This document shows, in pieces, positions 41,311-50,687 of a stretch of DNA of 64,000 bases. The stretch spans positions 7,750,001 to 7,814,000 of the forward strand of contig NZ_CP030050.1 of NCBI RefSeq assembly GCF_015291705.1, written 5' to 3'. Source of the stretch: Bradyrhizobium arachidis (lineage in GTDB: Bacteria > Pseudomonadota > Alphaproteobacteria > Rhizobiales > Xanthobacteraceae). Position 1 is the stretch's first letter; every line of letters begins with the position of its first letter. The notes under the pieces are model-generated. The model was not told where the DNA came from, did not search any database, and was given only the letters and a program-made list of their open reading frames with translations. The position numbers and the translations under genes are program-made.

Positions 41311-42477
41311 ATGACACAATCGCGATCCGCGACATCTGTCGCCCTGGCCATCGCATGGCTGGCCGCGCTGATGCTTCCGGCGAGGTGCGAGGAGGCCGGC
41401 GTCAGCGAGGACGCGATCCTGTTCGGCCAGGCCGCCGCTCTCGAAGGCCCCTCCTCCGCGCTCGGACAGCGCATGCGGCAAGGCATCGTCGCGGCGTTCA
41501 CCGAGATCAACGCCAAGGGCGGCGTTCATGGCCGCAAGCTCCAGCTCATCAGCCGCGACGACGGCTACGATCCCGACCGCTCGACGGCGCAGACGCTGCG
41601 CCTGATCGACGAGGACAAAGTGTTCGCACTGATCGGCGCGGTGGGAACGCCGACCGCGATGGCGACGATCCCGATCACCAGCACCAGGAACATTCCCTTC
41701 ATCGGCCCGTTCAGCGGCGCCGAATTCTTGCGCGACCTCGAGCTCGCCAACGTCGTCAATATCCGCGCCAGCTATGGCGCGGAGGCCGAGGCCTGGATCA
41801 AGCACCTCACGGAGGATCGCCACTTCGCCCGCATCGGCATCTTCTACCAGGACGATTCCTTCGGCCGCGACGGTCTTGCCGGCGTGAAGCGCGCGCTCGC
41901 CAAGCGCGGGCTCGAGCTCGCCGCCGAAGGCACCTTCGAGCGCAACACCCGCGCGGTCGGCTCGGCCTGGCGCACCATCAAGCGCGCCGAGCCCGAGGCC
42001 ATCGTCATGGTCGGCACCTACGGTCCCTGCGCGGAGTTCATCAAGCTCGCGCATCGCAGCGGCTCCTACCCGACCTTCGTCAACGTCTCCTTCGTCGGCG
42101 CCAATGCGCTCGCCAAGGAGCTCGGCCCCGAGGGCGAGGGCGTCATCGTCTCACAGGTCGTGCCGTTTCCCTGGGACCACTCGCTCAAGCTCGTCGCCGA
42201 CTACCAGGCGGCACAGAAGGCGATCGACCCGACGCTGACGCCGGATTTCGTGTCGCTCGAAGGCTACCTCTCCGGCCGCCTCGCCGCCGCAGCGCTGGAA
42301 AATGCCGGACCGCAACCGACGCGCGCGGGCCTGCTACGCGCCATCAACGATGTCGGCCGCTTCGACATCAGCGGCAGCATCGTCACCGTCGGCGTGCGCG
42401 CACTCGACACGCCACCAAAAGTGTTCTTGACGGTGATCGAGAAGGACGGGACATTCAAGGCGGTGGATCGGCTGTAG
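41311..42477 (+). CDS. Periplasmic ABC-type substrate-binding protein (branched amino acid-like), solitary
   Basis: A 388-aa binding protein of the LivJ/K type (periplasmic binding protein-like I fold). A signal peptide (about 1-26, ending ARCEE) is followed by ILFGQAAALEGPSSALGQRMRQG, FTEINAKGGVHGRKLQLISRDDGYDP, a GAVGTPTAMA hinge and IGIFYQDDSFGRDG. No ABC permease or ATPase genes are beside it, so it either serves a distant transporter or acts as a sensory receptor. It is divergent from the CHASE-GGDEF-EAL gene, with a 291-bp gap that shows no further gene. Confidence 0.88.
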   Translation: MTQSRSATSVALAIAWLAALMLPARCEEAGVSEDAILFGQAAALEGPSSALGQRMRQGIVAAFTEINAKGGVHGRKLQLISRDDGYDPDRSTAQTLRLIDEDKVFALIGAVGTPTAMATIPITSTRNIPFIGPFSGAEFLRDLELANVVNIRASYGAEAEAWIKHLTEDRHFARIGIFYQDDSFGRDGLAGVKRALAKRGLELAAEGTFERNTRAVGSAWRTIKRAEPEAIVMVGTYGPCAEFIKLAHRSGSYPTFVNVSFVGANALAKELGPEGEGVIVSQVVPFPWDHSLKLVADYQAAQKAIDPTLTPDFVSLEGYLSGRLAAAALENAGPQPTRAGLLRAINDVGRFDISGSIVTVGVRALDTPPKVFLTVIEKDGTFKAVDRL

Positions 42478-42557
42478 GGGTTAATGAGATTGAGACTCCA
42501 CTAGCGCACCGATGAAGGTGCGAACGGAGAGAGCGGCACTTGTTGGCGAGAGGGGCG

Positions 42558-43535
42558 TTAGGGCCGCCGCGTCCAGCGGTCGGCGTTGACGGCGCCCTGA
42601 GGCACCTCGCCTTTGACGATGGCCTCCACCTGCCGCACGGTTTCCAGCGACTGGTATTCGATCGCCTGCGGCGTCAGGCCGCCGACGTGAGGCGTCGCGA
42701 TGACGTTTGGCAGCTTCGCGAGGTCCGGCGTCGGCATCTGGTCGGGCGCGCGGCCGACATCCATCGCCGCGCCGGCGATGCGGCCCTCGAGAAGCGCCTT
42801 CGCGAGCGCGGCCTCGTCGACGAGATTGCCGCGGGAGAGATTGACGAAGATGGCATGCTTCTGCATGCGCGCGAGCGCGGCCTCGCCGATCAGGTTCTCG
42901 GTCTGCTCGTTGGCGATCGCAAGGCAGACAACATAGTCTGACGCGGCGAGGAGCTCGTCGAGGCTGACGTGCCGGATCGCGCTGTCGCTGACATCAGCGA
43001 AGGGATCGGCGACCAGCACCTCCATGCGCAGCACCTTTGCGATCTCGGCGAGATAACGCCCGATGCTGCCATAGCCGATGATGCCGATGCGGCTGCCGGC
43101 GAGCTGGCGGCCCATCCGCGCTTCCGGCTTGCGGCCGGCCTGGTAGTCGGCGGTGGTCCGCGACACGCCGCGGGAGAGATCGACCATGAAGCCGAGCGCG
43201 AGCTCGGCGACGGCCTGCACGAAGCCGGGCCCGGCGCGGGTCACGAGCACGCCGGCGTTCGAGGCCGCTTCCACATTGACGTTGCGGATATCGACGGCGC
43301 AGCGGACGAAGGCGCGCAGGCGCGGGAGCTGCGCAAAGATCTCGCCGCGTCCCTCGGTCATGCGATCGGCGACGATGATGTCGGCATCTTTTGCTGCGCG
43401 CGCGAGCCCGGTTGCGTCCAGAGTCTCGTCGCTCTCGTGCAGGATCACCTCGGCGGCCGCGCGCAGGCCGTTCAAGCTGCGATCGCCGTAGTAATTGCGC
43501 CGCATCTCCGGCGTGTGCGCGAGCAGGACCTTCAC
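42558..43535 (-). CDS. D-2-hydroxyacid dehydrogenase family protein
   Basis: A 325-aa NAD-dependent oxidoreductase of the phosphoglycerate dehydrogenase/formate dehydrogenase fold. The nucleotide-binding motif is GIIGYGSIGRYLAEI; the catalytic Arg, Glu and His are found in the segments VCLAIANEQTENLIG, SRGNLVDEAAL and ATPHVGGLTPQA. It interconverts a 2-hydroxy and a 2-keto acid. It starts 12 bp after the TRAP permease gene, so it is last in the dctP-dctQM operon and probably acts on the imported substrate. Confidence 0.9.
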   Translation of the reverse strand: MKVLLAHTPEMRRNYYGDRSLNGLRAAAEVILHESDETLDATGLARAAKDADIIVADRMTEGRGEIFAQLPRLRAFVRCAVDIRNVNVEAASNAGVLVTRAGPGFVQAVAELALGFMVDLSRGVSRTTADYQAGRKPEARMGRQLAGSRIGIIGYGSIGRYLAEIAKVLRMEVLVADPFADVSDSAIRHVSLDELLAASDYVVCLAIANEQTENLIGEAALARMQKHAIFVNLSRGNLVDEAALAKALLEGRIAGAAMDVGRAPDQMPTPDLAKLPNVIATPHVGGLTPQAIEYQSLETVRQVEAIVKGEVPQGAVNADRWTRRP

Positions 43536-43547
43536 GACAAGACTCCT

Positions 43548-45407
43548 TCAGTAGCCGAATGCCCGCGGCAGAGCGGTCGAGAGCCATGGCACGAAGGCGA
43601 TGACGAGCAGGCAGAGGAACAAGAGGCCGAGATAGCCCATGATCGGCTTCACGGTCTGCTCGATCGGCACGTTGCCGATCAGGCAGGCGCCGTAGAGCCC
43701 GAGCCCGAGCGGCGGGGCGAACAGGCCGATGCCCATCGCGATGACGAGCACCACGCCGAAATGCAGGGGATCGACGCCGAGCTGCACCGCGACCGGCAGC
43801 AGCAGCGGCCCAAAGATGATCAGCGCGGCCGCGCCTTCCAGCACCGAGCCCATCACGATCAGCACGGCGATGGCGAGCAGGATGAACAGCCAGACGCCGG
43901 AGGTCTTGGAGAGGCCGAGCATGAAATCGCCGACCGCATGCGGCACCTGCTGCAAGGTCAGCGTGAACGCCAGCGACTGCGCAGCGGCAACGATGAACAG
44001 CACCAGACCCGCACGCGTTGCCGCCTGGACGAAACTGTGCGCGGCCGATCTGAAGCCGAGCTCGCGGAACACCACGCTGCCGACGACGAGCGCATAGGCG
44101 ACCGCGAAGGCCGAGATTTCCGTGGCCGTGGCAAAGCCGCTCTTGAAGCCGAAGAAGATCATGAAGATCAGGCCGAACGAGGCGATCGCGCCGCTCCAAA
44201 GGCCCGACACCGGCGCCTGCGGCGCGATGTCCTCGGCGTCCGCCGGCGGCTTGCCGAAGATGATGGAGACCGCGATCAGCACCAGCGCCATCAGCGCGGC
44301 AGGCAAGAGCCCGGCCATGAACAGGCCGCCGATCGAGAGGTTCGCGACGAAGCCGAGGATGATCAGGTTGATGCAGGGCGGAATGGTTTCCGCCATCACT
44401 GCGGACGCCGCCAGCAGCGCGACCGCACCGCCCGGATTCTGCTTCGAGCGGCGCGCGGCGGGGATCAGCACCGAGCCGACCGCGGCGACGTCGGCCATCT
44501 TCGAGCCTGAGATGCCCGAGAACAGCACCATCGAGGCCACCATCACGACGTTGAGGCCGCCGCGCATGCGTCCCACCGCGCGCTGCAACAGCTCGATCAG
44601 GCGCACCGACATGCCGTTGGCTTCCATGAGGTAGCCGACGAGGATGAAGAAGGGAATCGCGAGCAGCACGAAATTGTCGATGCCGCGCGCCATCTGCTGG
44701 GCGAAGATGACGCCGGGCAGCGCGCCCTCGACCCAGATGAAGATCAGCGCGGCCAGCGCCAGCGCAAAGCCGATCGGCAGGCCGCCGAACAGCGTTGCGA
44801 AGAAGCCGATCAGCATCAGCGTGCCCGCCGAGGGCACCGACGACGGCGAGAGGTAATCCCAGGCGAGATAAAGGCCGGTGACGATGACGATCGCAGTGAG
44901 GCCCCTGACGATGTCGGGAAGCGGCCTTGCGCAGAGATGGTCGATCGCGAACACCGTCATGAACAGGGCGCCGACGCCCATCGGGTAGAAGGTCAATTCC
45001 AGCGGCAGGCCTGAACCGGTGGTCTGGCCGGCCGTGAGCGAGCCAAGCTTGATCGCGTTGTAGGCGACATAGCCGGAGATCAGCACGATCAGCAGCGCGC
45101 TCGCGGCATCGACCAGCGTGCGCAGCCGCACCGGCAGGAGGTCGCGGAAGAAGGACACGCCGACATTCTCGCCACGCGCGAGCGCGCTCGCCGCGCCGAA
45201 GAAGGCCGAGCCGACCATCAATCCGCGCGCGACATCGTCCGACCACTCGACCGGCGCGTTGAAGAAGAAACGCAGCAGCACGGAGGCGCACACCACGACG
45301 AGATCGGCGGCGAGCAGGATGGCCGCAATCGCGTCGCTGACGCGAAGCAGCAGGGTGATGCTCCCGTGGCGGCCGCCCGAGACGGGCACGGCGGCGGTCA
45401 TCGTCAT
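43548..45407 (-). CDS. TRAP transporter fused permease (DctQM)
   Basis: A 619-aa membrane protein. Residues about 1-175 are a DctQ-type four-helix domain (FFFNAPVEWSDDVARGLMVG; ARGENVGVSFFRDLLPVRLR), and from about 185 a full DctM domain starts (LMLIGFFATLFGGLPIGFALALAALIFIWVE; FFILVGYLMEANGMSVRLIELL; GSVLIPAARRSKQNPG). The fusion of small and large subunits is a known TRAP variant. It carries out sodium-driven uptake of an organic acid. It is directly downstream of the dctP gene, one base from its stop. Confidence 0.94.
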   Translation of the reverse strand: MTMTAAVPVSGGRHGSITLLLRVSDAIAAILLAADLVVVCASVLLRFFFNAPVEWSDDVARGLMVGSAFFGAASALARGENVGVSFFRDLLPVRLRTLVDAASALLIVLISGYVAYNAIKLGSLTAGQTTGSGLPLELTFYPMGVGALFMTVFAIDHLCARPLPDIVRGLTAIVIVTGLYLAWDYLSPSSVPSAGTLMLIGFFATLFGGLPIGFALALAALIFIWVEGALPGVIFAQQMARGIDNFVLLAIPFFILVGYLMEANGMSVRLIELLQRAVGRMRGGLNVVMVASMVLFSGISGSKMADVAAVGSVLIPAARRSKQNPGGAVALLAASAVMAETIPPCINLIILGFVANLSIGGLFMAGLLPAALMALVLIAVSIIFGKPPADAEDIAPQAPVSGLWSGAIASFGLIFMIFFGFKSGFATATEISAFAVAYALVVGSVVFRELGFRSAAHSFVQAATRAGLVLFIVAAAQSLAFTLTLQQVPHAVGDFMLGLSKTSGVWLFILLAIAVLIVMGSVLEGAAALIIFGPLLLPVAVQLGVDPLHFGVVLVIAMGIGLFAPPLGLGLYGACLIGNVPIEQTVKPIMGYLGLLFLCLLVIAFVPWLSTALPRAFGY

Positions 45408-45408
45408 C

Positions 45409-46440
45409 TCAGGCTTGCGTCGCGCGGATCATGTCGATGACCGGCTTGGATTCCGGCCGTGCCTTGACGAAGTTCTCGATCTGCGGCGCGACGCGCTTCT
45501 TGAAGGCCTCGCGGTCGCATTCGGCGACCGTCACGCCCTTCTCGGTCAGGGCCGCCAGCGCCTCCTTCTCGACCGCGAGCCCATGGGCGCGGGTGTCGGC
45601 CGCGGCCTTCTTGGCGGCATCGAGGAAGCCTTCGCGCAGCTTCGGATCCATGCGGTTATAGGTCATGTCGCTGAAATAGATCGCGAGCGGCGAGAAATTG
45701 TGCTGCGTCAGCGCGTAGAACTTTGAGGTTTCGAAGAACTTGCTGGCGAGGATCGTCGGCGGATCGTGCTCGAGGCCATCGAGCACGCCGGCCTGCAAGG
45801 CCGTGTAGATCTCGCCGAAGGCCAGCGGCGTCGCGGCGGCGCCCATCAGGCGCAGGCATTCGGTGATGACGGGATTGGGCAGGGTGCGAATCTTGAGACC
45901 GGCGAGATCCTCCGGCGTCTTCACCGGCTTCTTCGCCAGCACGCTGCGCGAGCCGAAATTATAGGCCCAAGCGATGATGCGGATGTTGCCGCCCTTGAGC
46001 AGTGCGTCCTCGATCGGCTTGGCCGCGCCGGAATCGAACGCCTTGGTCTGTTGCGGGAAGCTCGAGAACAGGAAGCCGAGGTCGAAGGTGCCGACCAGCG
46101 GCACCAGGTTGGCCGAGATCGACGAGCCCGACACCATGAGGTCGATGACGCCGAGCTTCACCGAGTTGATGACGTCGATCTCCTGGCCGAGCTGGTTGTC
46201 CGGGAAGAAGGCGACCTCGACCTGCTCGCCGAGGCCGTTGCCCTTCAGATTCTTGACGAGATTGTCGTAGTAGACGCGGCCGTTGGCGTATTTGGGATCG
46301 TTCGGCAGCGAGGAGGAGCATTTCAGCTTCAGCGTCGCAGCTTCTGCACGGCCGATGATGGCGGGAGAGAGCACGAGGCCGGCGGTGACCGCCGCCGATG
46401 ACTTGATGAACGCGCGACGGTTCACGGGCACGATGGTCAT
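45409..46440 (-). CDS. TRAP transporter solute-binding protein (DctP-type)
   Basis: A 343-aa periplasmic receptor. A twin-arginine-like signal (NRRAFIKSSAAVTAG) ends near AEAA. The mature domain shows LKCSSSLPNDPKYANG, the FFPDNQLGQEIDVINSVKLGVIDLMVSG segment and the ligand Arg region IRTLPNPVITECLRLMGA typical of DctP. The start at 46440 (MTIVPVNRRAF) is better than the in-frame one 7 codons earlier. First gene of dctP-dctQM-dehydrogenase. The hydroxyacid dehydrogenase last in the operon suggests that a hydroxy or keto acid is imported. Confidence 0.93.
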   Translation of the reverse strand: MTIVPVNRRAFIKSSAAVTAGLVLSPAIIGRAEAATLKLKCSSSLPNDPKYANGRVYYDNLVKNLKGNGLGEQVEVAFFPDNQLGQEIDVINSVKLGVIDLMVSGSSISANLVPLVGTFDLGFLFSSFPQQTKAFDSGAAKPIEDALLKGGNIRIIAWAYNFGSRSVLAKKPVKTPEDLAGLKIRTLPNPVITECLRLMGAAATPLAFGEIYTALQAGVLDGLEHDPPTILASKFFETSKFYALTQHNFSPLAIYFSDMTYNRMDPKLREGFLDAAKKAAADTRAHGLAVEKEALAALTEKGVTVAECDREAFKKRVAPQIENFVKARPESKPVIDMIRATQA

Positions 46441-46866
46441 GGTGCGGTCTCTCCCAAGCATTCTTGTTTACGGCCGCGATCGTTGTCGCGGCCTGTTGCG
46501 CAGACTGTATGGCCAAAGCGACGGGGCAGGCAAGGGTTGGGCCCGGACCTCGCAAAGCCGCGCGAGGCACATGCCGACGGCACAGGCGCGCAGCGAAACG
46601 GTCATGTTTTGCGGGATTCGCGATGCGGATGGGCCCACGGCGCGGGACGCGAGAGAGCACGCCATGCAGCGGCGGGGATCAATCCAATTGGCGCATGGAT
46701 CAATGCGCAATTCACATGGATGGCGCCAGAACGATGCTTCCCGCTCCGGCAGACGCCCTGCCCCATTTTGCCGCAGCGGGCAGCGTGATCCAGCGCACAG
46801 ACAGTGTCATGGCACAGACGTAGAAAAGGTGACATCATCGCGCGCATTGCCGATGGAGGTGACACC
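46441..46866. other. Intergenic region between the divergent TRAP and caspase genes, with an inverted repeat
   Basis: 426 bp without a supported gene. An interrupted palindrome AATTGGCGCAT (46686-46696) / ATGCGCAATT (46703-46712), equal except for one extra G, lies about 250 bp before dctP and about 155 bp before the caspase gene. It may be an operator. Short frames here have no recognisable similarity. Confidence 0.4.
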
Positions 46867-48375
46867 ATGCGCCGTCCAGTCCTTTGCAATTTGCTTCTTG
46901 CATCCGGCCTTCTTGCATTCACGCAATTGATGACACCGACGGAGGCCGCGGCCGAAGCAAGGCTCGCGCTCGTGATCGGCCAGTCCGCCTATCGCACCGT
47001 GCCGGAACTGCCCAATGCCGCCAACGACGCCAAGGGCATGACCGAGCTGCTCGGCAATGCCGGCTTCACCGTCACCACGGCAGCCAATCTCGGTCAGAAC
47101 GAGATGCGCGCGGCGATCTCGGATTTCGCCGGCAAGGTCAGCGCCAGCGGCGCCGACACCGTCGCGCTGGTGTTTTATGCCGGCCATGGCCTGCAGATCG
47201 ACGGCGAGAACTATCTGGTGCCCGTCGACCTCGACCCCAAGCGCGAGGCCGACATTCCGCTCCAGGGCGTGCGGCTCAACGACCTACTCAACACGCTCGG
47301 CGCGCTGCCGACGCGGGCGCGCATCTTCATGCTGGACGCCTGCCGCAACAATCCGTTCCCCGCGCTCAGCGGCGCCGGCCACGGGCTTGCGATCGTCGAC
47401 ACCAAGGCCGGCGCGCCCGGCTCGTTCATCTCCTATTCGACCTCGCCGGGCGCGGAAGCCGAGGATGGCAACGGCATCGACAGCCCCTACACCACGGCCG
47501 CGCTGGCCATCGCTAAGCAGCCGAACCTGCCGATCGAGGAAGTGTTCAAGCGCATCCGCGTCGCGGTGGCGCAATCGACCGACGGACGGCAGATCCCCTG
47601 GGAAAGCTCCTCGCTGACGACCGATTTCAGGTTCTTCGGCGGCGAGAGCAGTTCGTCGTCCCTGCCGGGCGCATCATCGATGGCGCTCGCCAGCGGCACA
47701 CGCAGCGTCGAGGACTGGCGCAAGGATTTGCAGGGCAAGGACGCCAAGGCGGCCTATGAGATCGTGATCGCTGACGACACCGTGCAGGCCTATCAAGCCT
47801 ATATCGAGCTCTACGCTCAGGACGCCCGCACACCGCGCTTGCGCACCGTGCTGGAGCGTCGGCGCCAGATGCTGGCCTGGGAGCGCGCCACCGCCATCAA
47901 CACCCGCGCCTCGTTCGAGGCCTATCTCGCCAACTGGGACAACAGCGACCTGGCTGCTACCGCGCGCAGGCTGCTGCTCCGGGTTCAGAACCGCAACTAT
48001 GCCTTGCCGGTCGCGGCCGCGGCGGCCCCTGCCCCGATCGCCGTCGCATTGGCGCCGACCTGCCCGTGCTCGACGCCGACGGGCCCGGCTTCGCCGGTCA
48101 ACCCCGACGTGGCGCCCATCATCAAGAAGCGCGTCGACGACACGCCGCCAAAGCGCAAGGTCGACGAGACACCGCCGAAGCGCAAGGTGGTCGAGACACC
48201 GCCGAAGCCGCGCCGGCCGCCGCCCGACGAAGTGGTCTACGAGCGCGCACCACCGCCGGATCGCGGCCCACCGCCCGGCGCCATCATGCAAGGCATCGGC
48301 ATTGGGATCGGCATCGGCATGGGCATGGGTGGCGGCCGCGGCGGCGACTACCACAACGACCGCGGCCGGTACTGA
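46867..48375 (+). CDS. Caspase-like (C14 family) secreted protein
   Basis: A 502-aa protein. A signal sequence (MRRPVLCNLLLASGLLAFTQ, then a cleavage site near AAAEA) is followed by a caspase p20-like domain at about 31-260: RLALVIGQSAYRTVPELPNAANDAKG, the catalytic His in LVFYAGHG (H107) and Cys in FMLDACRNNPF (C159). A helical domain (about 275-375) and a long Pro/Lys-rich tail (KKRVDDTPPKRKVDETPPKR) lead to a Gly-rich end with a GIGIG run. Such metacaspase-like proteins cleave after Arg/Lys. Start chosen by GGAGG ahead of ATG 46867. The substrate is unknown. Confidence 0.9.
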   Translation: MRRPVLCNLLLASGLLAFTQLMTPTEAAAEARLALVIGQSAYRTVPELPNAANDAKGMTELLGNAGFTVTTAANLGQNEMRAAISDFAGKVSASGADTVALVFYAGHGLQIDGENYLVPVDLDPKREADIPLQGVRLNDLLNTLGALPTRARIFMLDACRNNPFPALSGAGHGLAIVDTKAGAPGSFISYSTSPGAEAEDGNGIDSPYTTAALAIAKQPNLPIEEVFKRIRVAVAQSTDGRQIPWESSSLTTDFRFFGGESSSSSLPGASSMALASGTRSVEDWRKDLQGKDAKAAYEIVIADDTVQAYQAYIELYAQDARTPRLRTVLERRRQMLAWERATAINTRASFEAYLANWDNSDLAATARRLLLRVQNRNYALPVAAAAAPAPIAVALAPTCPCSTPTGPASPVNPDVAPIIKKRVDDTPPKRKVDETPPKRKVVETPPKPRRPPPDEVVYERAPPPDRGPPPGAIMQGIGIGIGIGMGMGGGRGGDYHNDRGRY

Positions 48376-48394
48376 GGCAGTCCACCGCACTGCG

Positions 48395-48431
48395 AAGAAT
48401 GTCCGCAAGCCCATGGCTTGCGGACATTCTT
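48395..48431 (+). terminator. Long hairpin after the caspase gene
   Basis: A perfect 17-bp stem (48395-48411 with 48415-48431) and 3-nt loop. The T tract after it is weak (TT-G-TTG). It probably ends the caspase transcript; a role as a RNA-stabilising hairpin is also possible. Confidence 0.65.
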
Positions 48432-48527
48432 GTTGATGACGGAGAAGTGGCTCGATCCGCCGCTCTCCTCTCCGGAAATGCTGTAGTCTGATCGGCCACC
48501 GCCAGCCTTTCCGGAGACGACCCATCA

Positions 48528-50207
48528 ATGCCGCACGACGCTCACGCCAAGGGATCATCGAAGCACGCCTGGCCGCTGTTCAGCTCGCTCGCGTCCTACG
48601 CCCTGCCCGGCGATCTGATGGCGGGGCTGACGCTGGCGGCGATCGCGATCCCCGAGCAGATGGCGACCGCGCGGCTCGGCGGTTTTGCGCCGCAGATCGG
48701 CTTCTTCGCCTTCATGGCGGGCTCGCTGGGATTTGCGCTGCTCGGCGGCAACCGCTTTCTGTCCTGCGGCGCCGATTCCACGATCACGCCGATCTTCGCC
48801 GGCGGACTCGCTGCGCTGGCTGCGGCCGGTACGCCGGAATATCAGGGCCTCGCGATCGCGCTGGCGCTGATGGTCGGCGCGATGATGCTGGCGGGCGGCG
48901 CATTCCGGCTCGGCGGCATCGCCAATTTGTTGTCGGTGCCGGTCATGGTCGGCTTCCTCGCCGGCATCTCCGTCCACATCATCGTGTCCCAACTGCCGGG
49001 TGTGCTCGGGCTTCCATCGCCGAGCGGGCCGACGCTCGATCGCATCGGCGTGCTCGCAAGCGAGATCGGCCGAACCAATCCCATCACGTTCTGCATCGGC
49101 TTCGGTGTGCTCGCCGTGGTCTTCATCTCCGAGAAGATCAGCGCGAAAATTCCGGGCGCACTGATCGGGCTGGTCGGCGCGACGCTGGCCACGATCGCGC
49201 TCGGCCTCGAAAGCAAGGGCGTCAGCGTCGTCGGCAGCGTGCCCGGCACGTTGCCGCGGCCGACCTTCCCCGAGCTTGCGCCGGAGCTGTGGGTGCGGCT
49301 GGTGCCACTCGCCTTCGTCATCACGGTCGTGGTGATGGTGCAGACCGCCGCGACGACGCGCTCGTTCCCGTCCGATCCTGATCAGCCGGCCGATGTCGAC
49401 CGCGATTTCCTCGGCGCGGGGGCCGGCAGCGTCTTGGCCGGCCTGTTCGGCGCATTTCCGGTCAATGCCAGCCCGCCGCGGACGGGCATCGTCGCCGAGA
49501 CCGGCGGGCAGTCGCAGCTTGCGGGCCTTGCCGCAGCAGTGATCGTGCTGGCGCTACTCGCGTTCGGCACCGGGCTGTTGCAGCACGTGCCGGACGCCGC
49601 GCTGGGCGGCATCCTGCTGTTCGTGGCGCTGCGCATCATCCGCGCCAAGCAGATCGCCACGATCTACCGGCAGTCGTTCGGCGAGTTCCTGCTGATCGTG
49701 GCCACCGCCGCGCTGATCATCGTACTGCCGATCCAGCAGGGCGCTTTCCTCGGCATCGCACTGTCGCTGCTGCACGGCATCTGGAGCACCACGCGCGCCA
49801 GGCTGGTCGAGTTCGAGCGCGTGCCGGGCACCACCATCTGGTGGCCGGCGCATCCGCACCTCCCCGGCGAGCGCATCGCCGGCGTTGCCGTGATCGGCCT
49901 GCAGGCGCCGCTGTCGTTTCTCAACGCGCCGGGTTTCCGCAGCGACGTGAGCAAGGTGCTCGGCACGGCGACGCCGCAACTCTTGGTGCTGGAGGCGAGC
50001 GGCATGGTCGAGATCGACTTCACCGCCGCGCAGATATTGCTCGACGTGTTCAAGGTATGCAGCGAACAGGGCGTTACCGTCGCGCTGGCGCGGCTGGAAT
50101 CGGTGCGCGCGCAGGACGCGTTCGAGCGGTTCAGACTGTTCGATGCCCTGCCCCGCGAGCACGTCTTCCACAGCGTGGACGAGGCTGTGCGGAAGCTGGC
50201 GAAGTAA
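48528..50207 (+). CDS. SulP-family anion transporter with STAS domain
   Basis: A 559-aa permease. The N-terminal ~400 residues form the SulP membrane core: SYALPGDLMAGLTLAAIAIPEQMATARLGGFAPQIG, GADSTITPIFAGGL, AIPVNASPPRTG-type text (GAFPVNASPPRTGIVAETGG). A cytoplasmic STAS domain at about 440-555 includes LLVLEASGMVEIDFTAAQILLDV. SulP proteins move sulfate, bicarbonate or other anions; the exact anion is not clear from sequence. Monocistronic, convergent with the gene at 50213. Confidence 0.92.
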   Translation: MPHDAHAKGSSKHAWPLFSSLASYALPGDLMAGLTLAAIAIPEQMATARLGGFAPQIGFFAFMAGSLGFALLGGNRFLSCGADSTITPIFAGGLAALAAAGTPEYQGLAIALALMVGAMMLAGGAFRLGGIANLLSVPVMVGFLAGISVHIIVSQLPGVLGLPSPSGPTLDRIGVLASEIGRTNPITFCIGFGVLAVVFISEKISAKIPGALIGLVGATLATIALGLESKGVSVVGSVPGTLPRPTFPELAPELWVRLVPLAFVITVVVMVQTAATTRSFPSDPDQPADVDRDFLGAGAGSVLAGLFGAFPVNASPPRTGIVAETGGQSQLAGLAAAVIVLALLAFGTGLLQHVPDAALGGILLFVALRIIRAKQIATIYRQSFGEFLLIVATAALIIVLPIQQGAFLGIALSLLHGIWSTTRARLVEFERVPGTTIWWPAHPHLPGERIAGVAVIGLQAPLSFLNAPGFRSDVSKVLGTATPQLLVLEASGMVEIDFTAAQILLDVFKVCSEQGVTVALARLESVRAQDAFERFRLFDALPREHVFHSVDEAVRKLAK

Positions 50208-50212
50208 CCGTT

Positions 50213-50575
50213 CTACGATGCCAATGTCGGATGATCCCGCTGCACCGTCTCGCGGATCCAGCTCGCGTGAATGGCGCGGAACAGGATCTGCGCGGTCTTG
50301 AGATCGCCAGCCGTCATGCAGAGATCGACGATGCGACGGACCGCGTCGTCGCGCATCAGGTCGTCCGAGATCTTCATCGCGATCTCCATCGCAACCTTGG
50401 CGGCGCGCTCGTAGCGTTCGCTGTCGCGCTTGTCGTTACGAGCCGAGCCGGCGGCGCTCGGAGCCGCAGCGTCACAGATCGCGCGGATGCGCGCGGCGGC
50501 CTCGATGTCACCGAGCGGTGCTTCGATCTCCTCGTCCCAGATGTCCTGTCGCGTCTTGCGCGCGAACCACGTCAT
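50213..50575 (-). CDS. Hypothetical small helical protein
   Basis: A 120-aa cytoplasmic protein without a known domain. It begins MTWFARKTRQDIWDEEIE, has acidic helix text (GDIEAAARIRAICDAA), then EMKISDD-like regions (MEIAMKISDDLMRDDAVRRIVDLCMTAGD) and ends RETVQRDHPTLAS. Start at 50575 is taken because the longer frame to 50740 adds an Arg/Ser-rich stretch that overlaps the Spy-like gene end. Convergent with the SulP gene (5 bp apart). Confidence 0.6.
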   Translation of the reverse strand: MTWFARKTRQDIWDEEIEAPLGDIEAAARIRAICDAAAPSAAGSARNDKRDSERYERAAKVAMEIAMKISDDLMRDDAVRRIVDLCMTAGDLKTAQILFRAIHASWIRETVQRDHPTLAS

Positions 50576-50687
50576 CGCCCCACCATCCGCGATCTTCGAG
50601 CCGCCATATCGCCGCGCTTCAGCCTCCCCAGCATAGAGAGGCCGATCAATATCGGCGAGGCGATTTTTCCGCAGGATATTGACGTCT

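Noticed and set aside
42969..45291. Long frames on both strands overlapping the TRAP permease and dehydrogenase genes
   Set aside because: They overlap well-supported genes and have shadow-type composition.
46464..46823. 119-codon plus-strand frame before the caspase gene
   Set aside because: No ribosome-binding site, odd Cys/Arg/Met composition and no similarity recognised; probably intergenic.
46867..48375. Caspase-like gene as part of an antiphage defence system
   Set aside because: The protein has a signal peptide and its neighbours are a TRAP transporter and a SulP permease, with no nucleotide-signal synthase, gasdermin or TPR partner.
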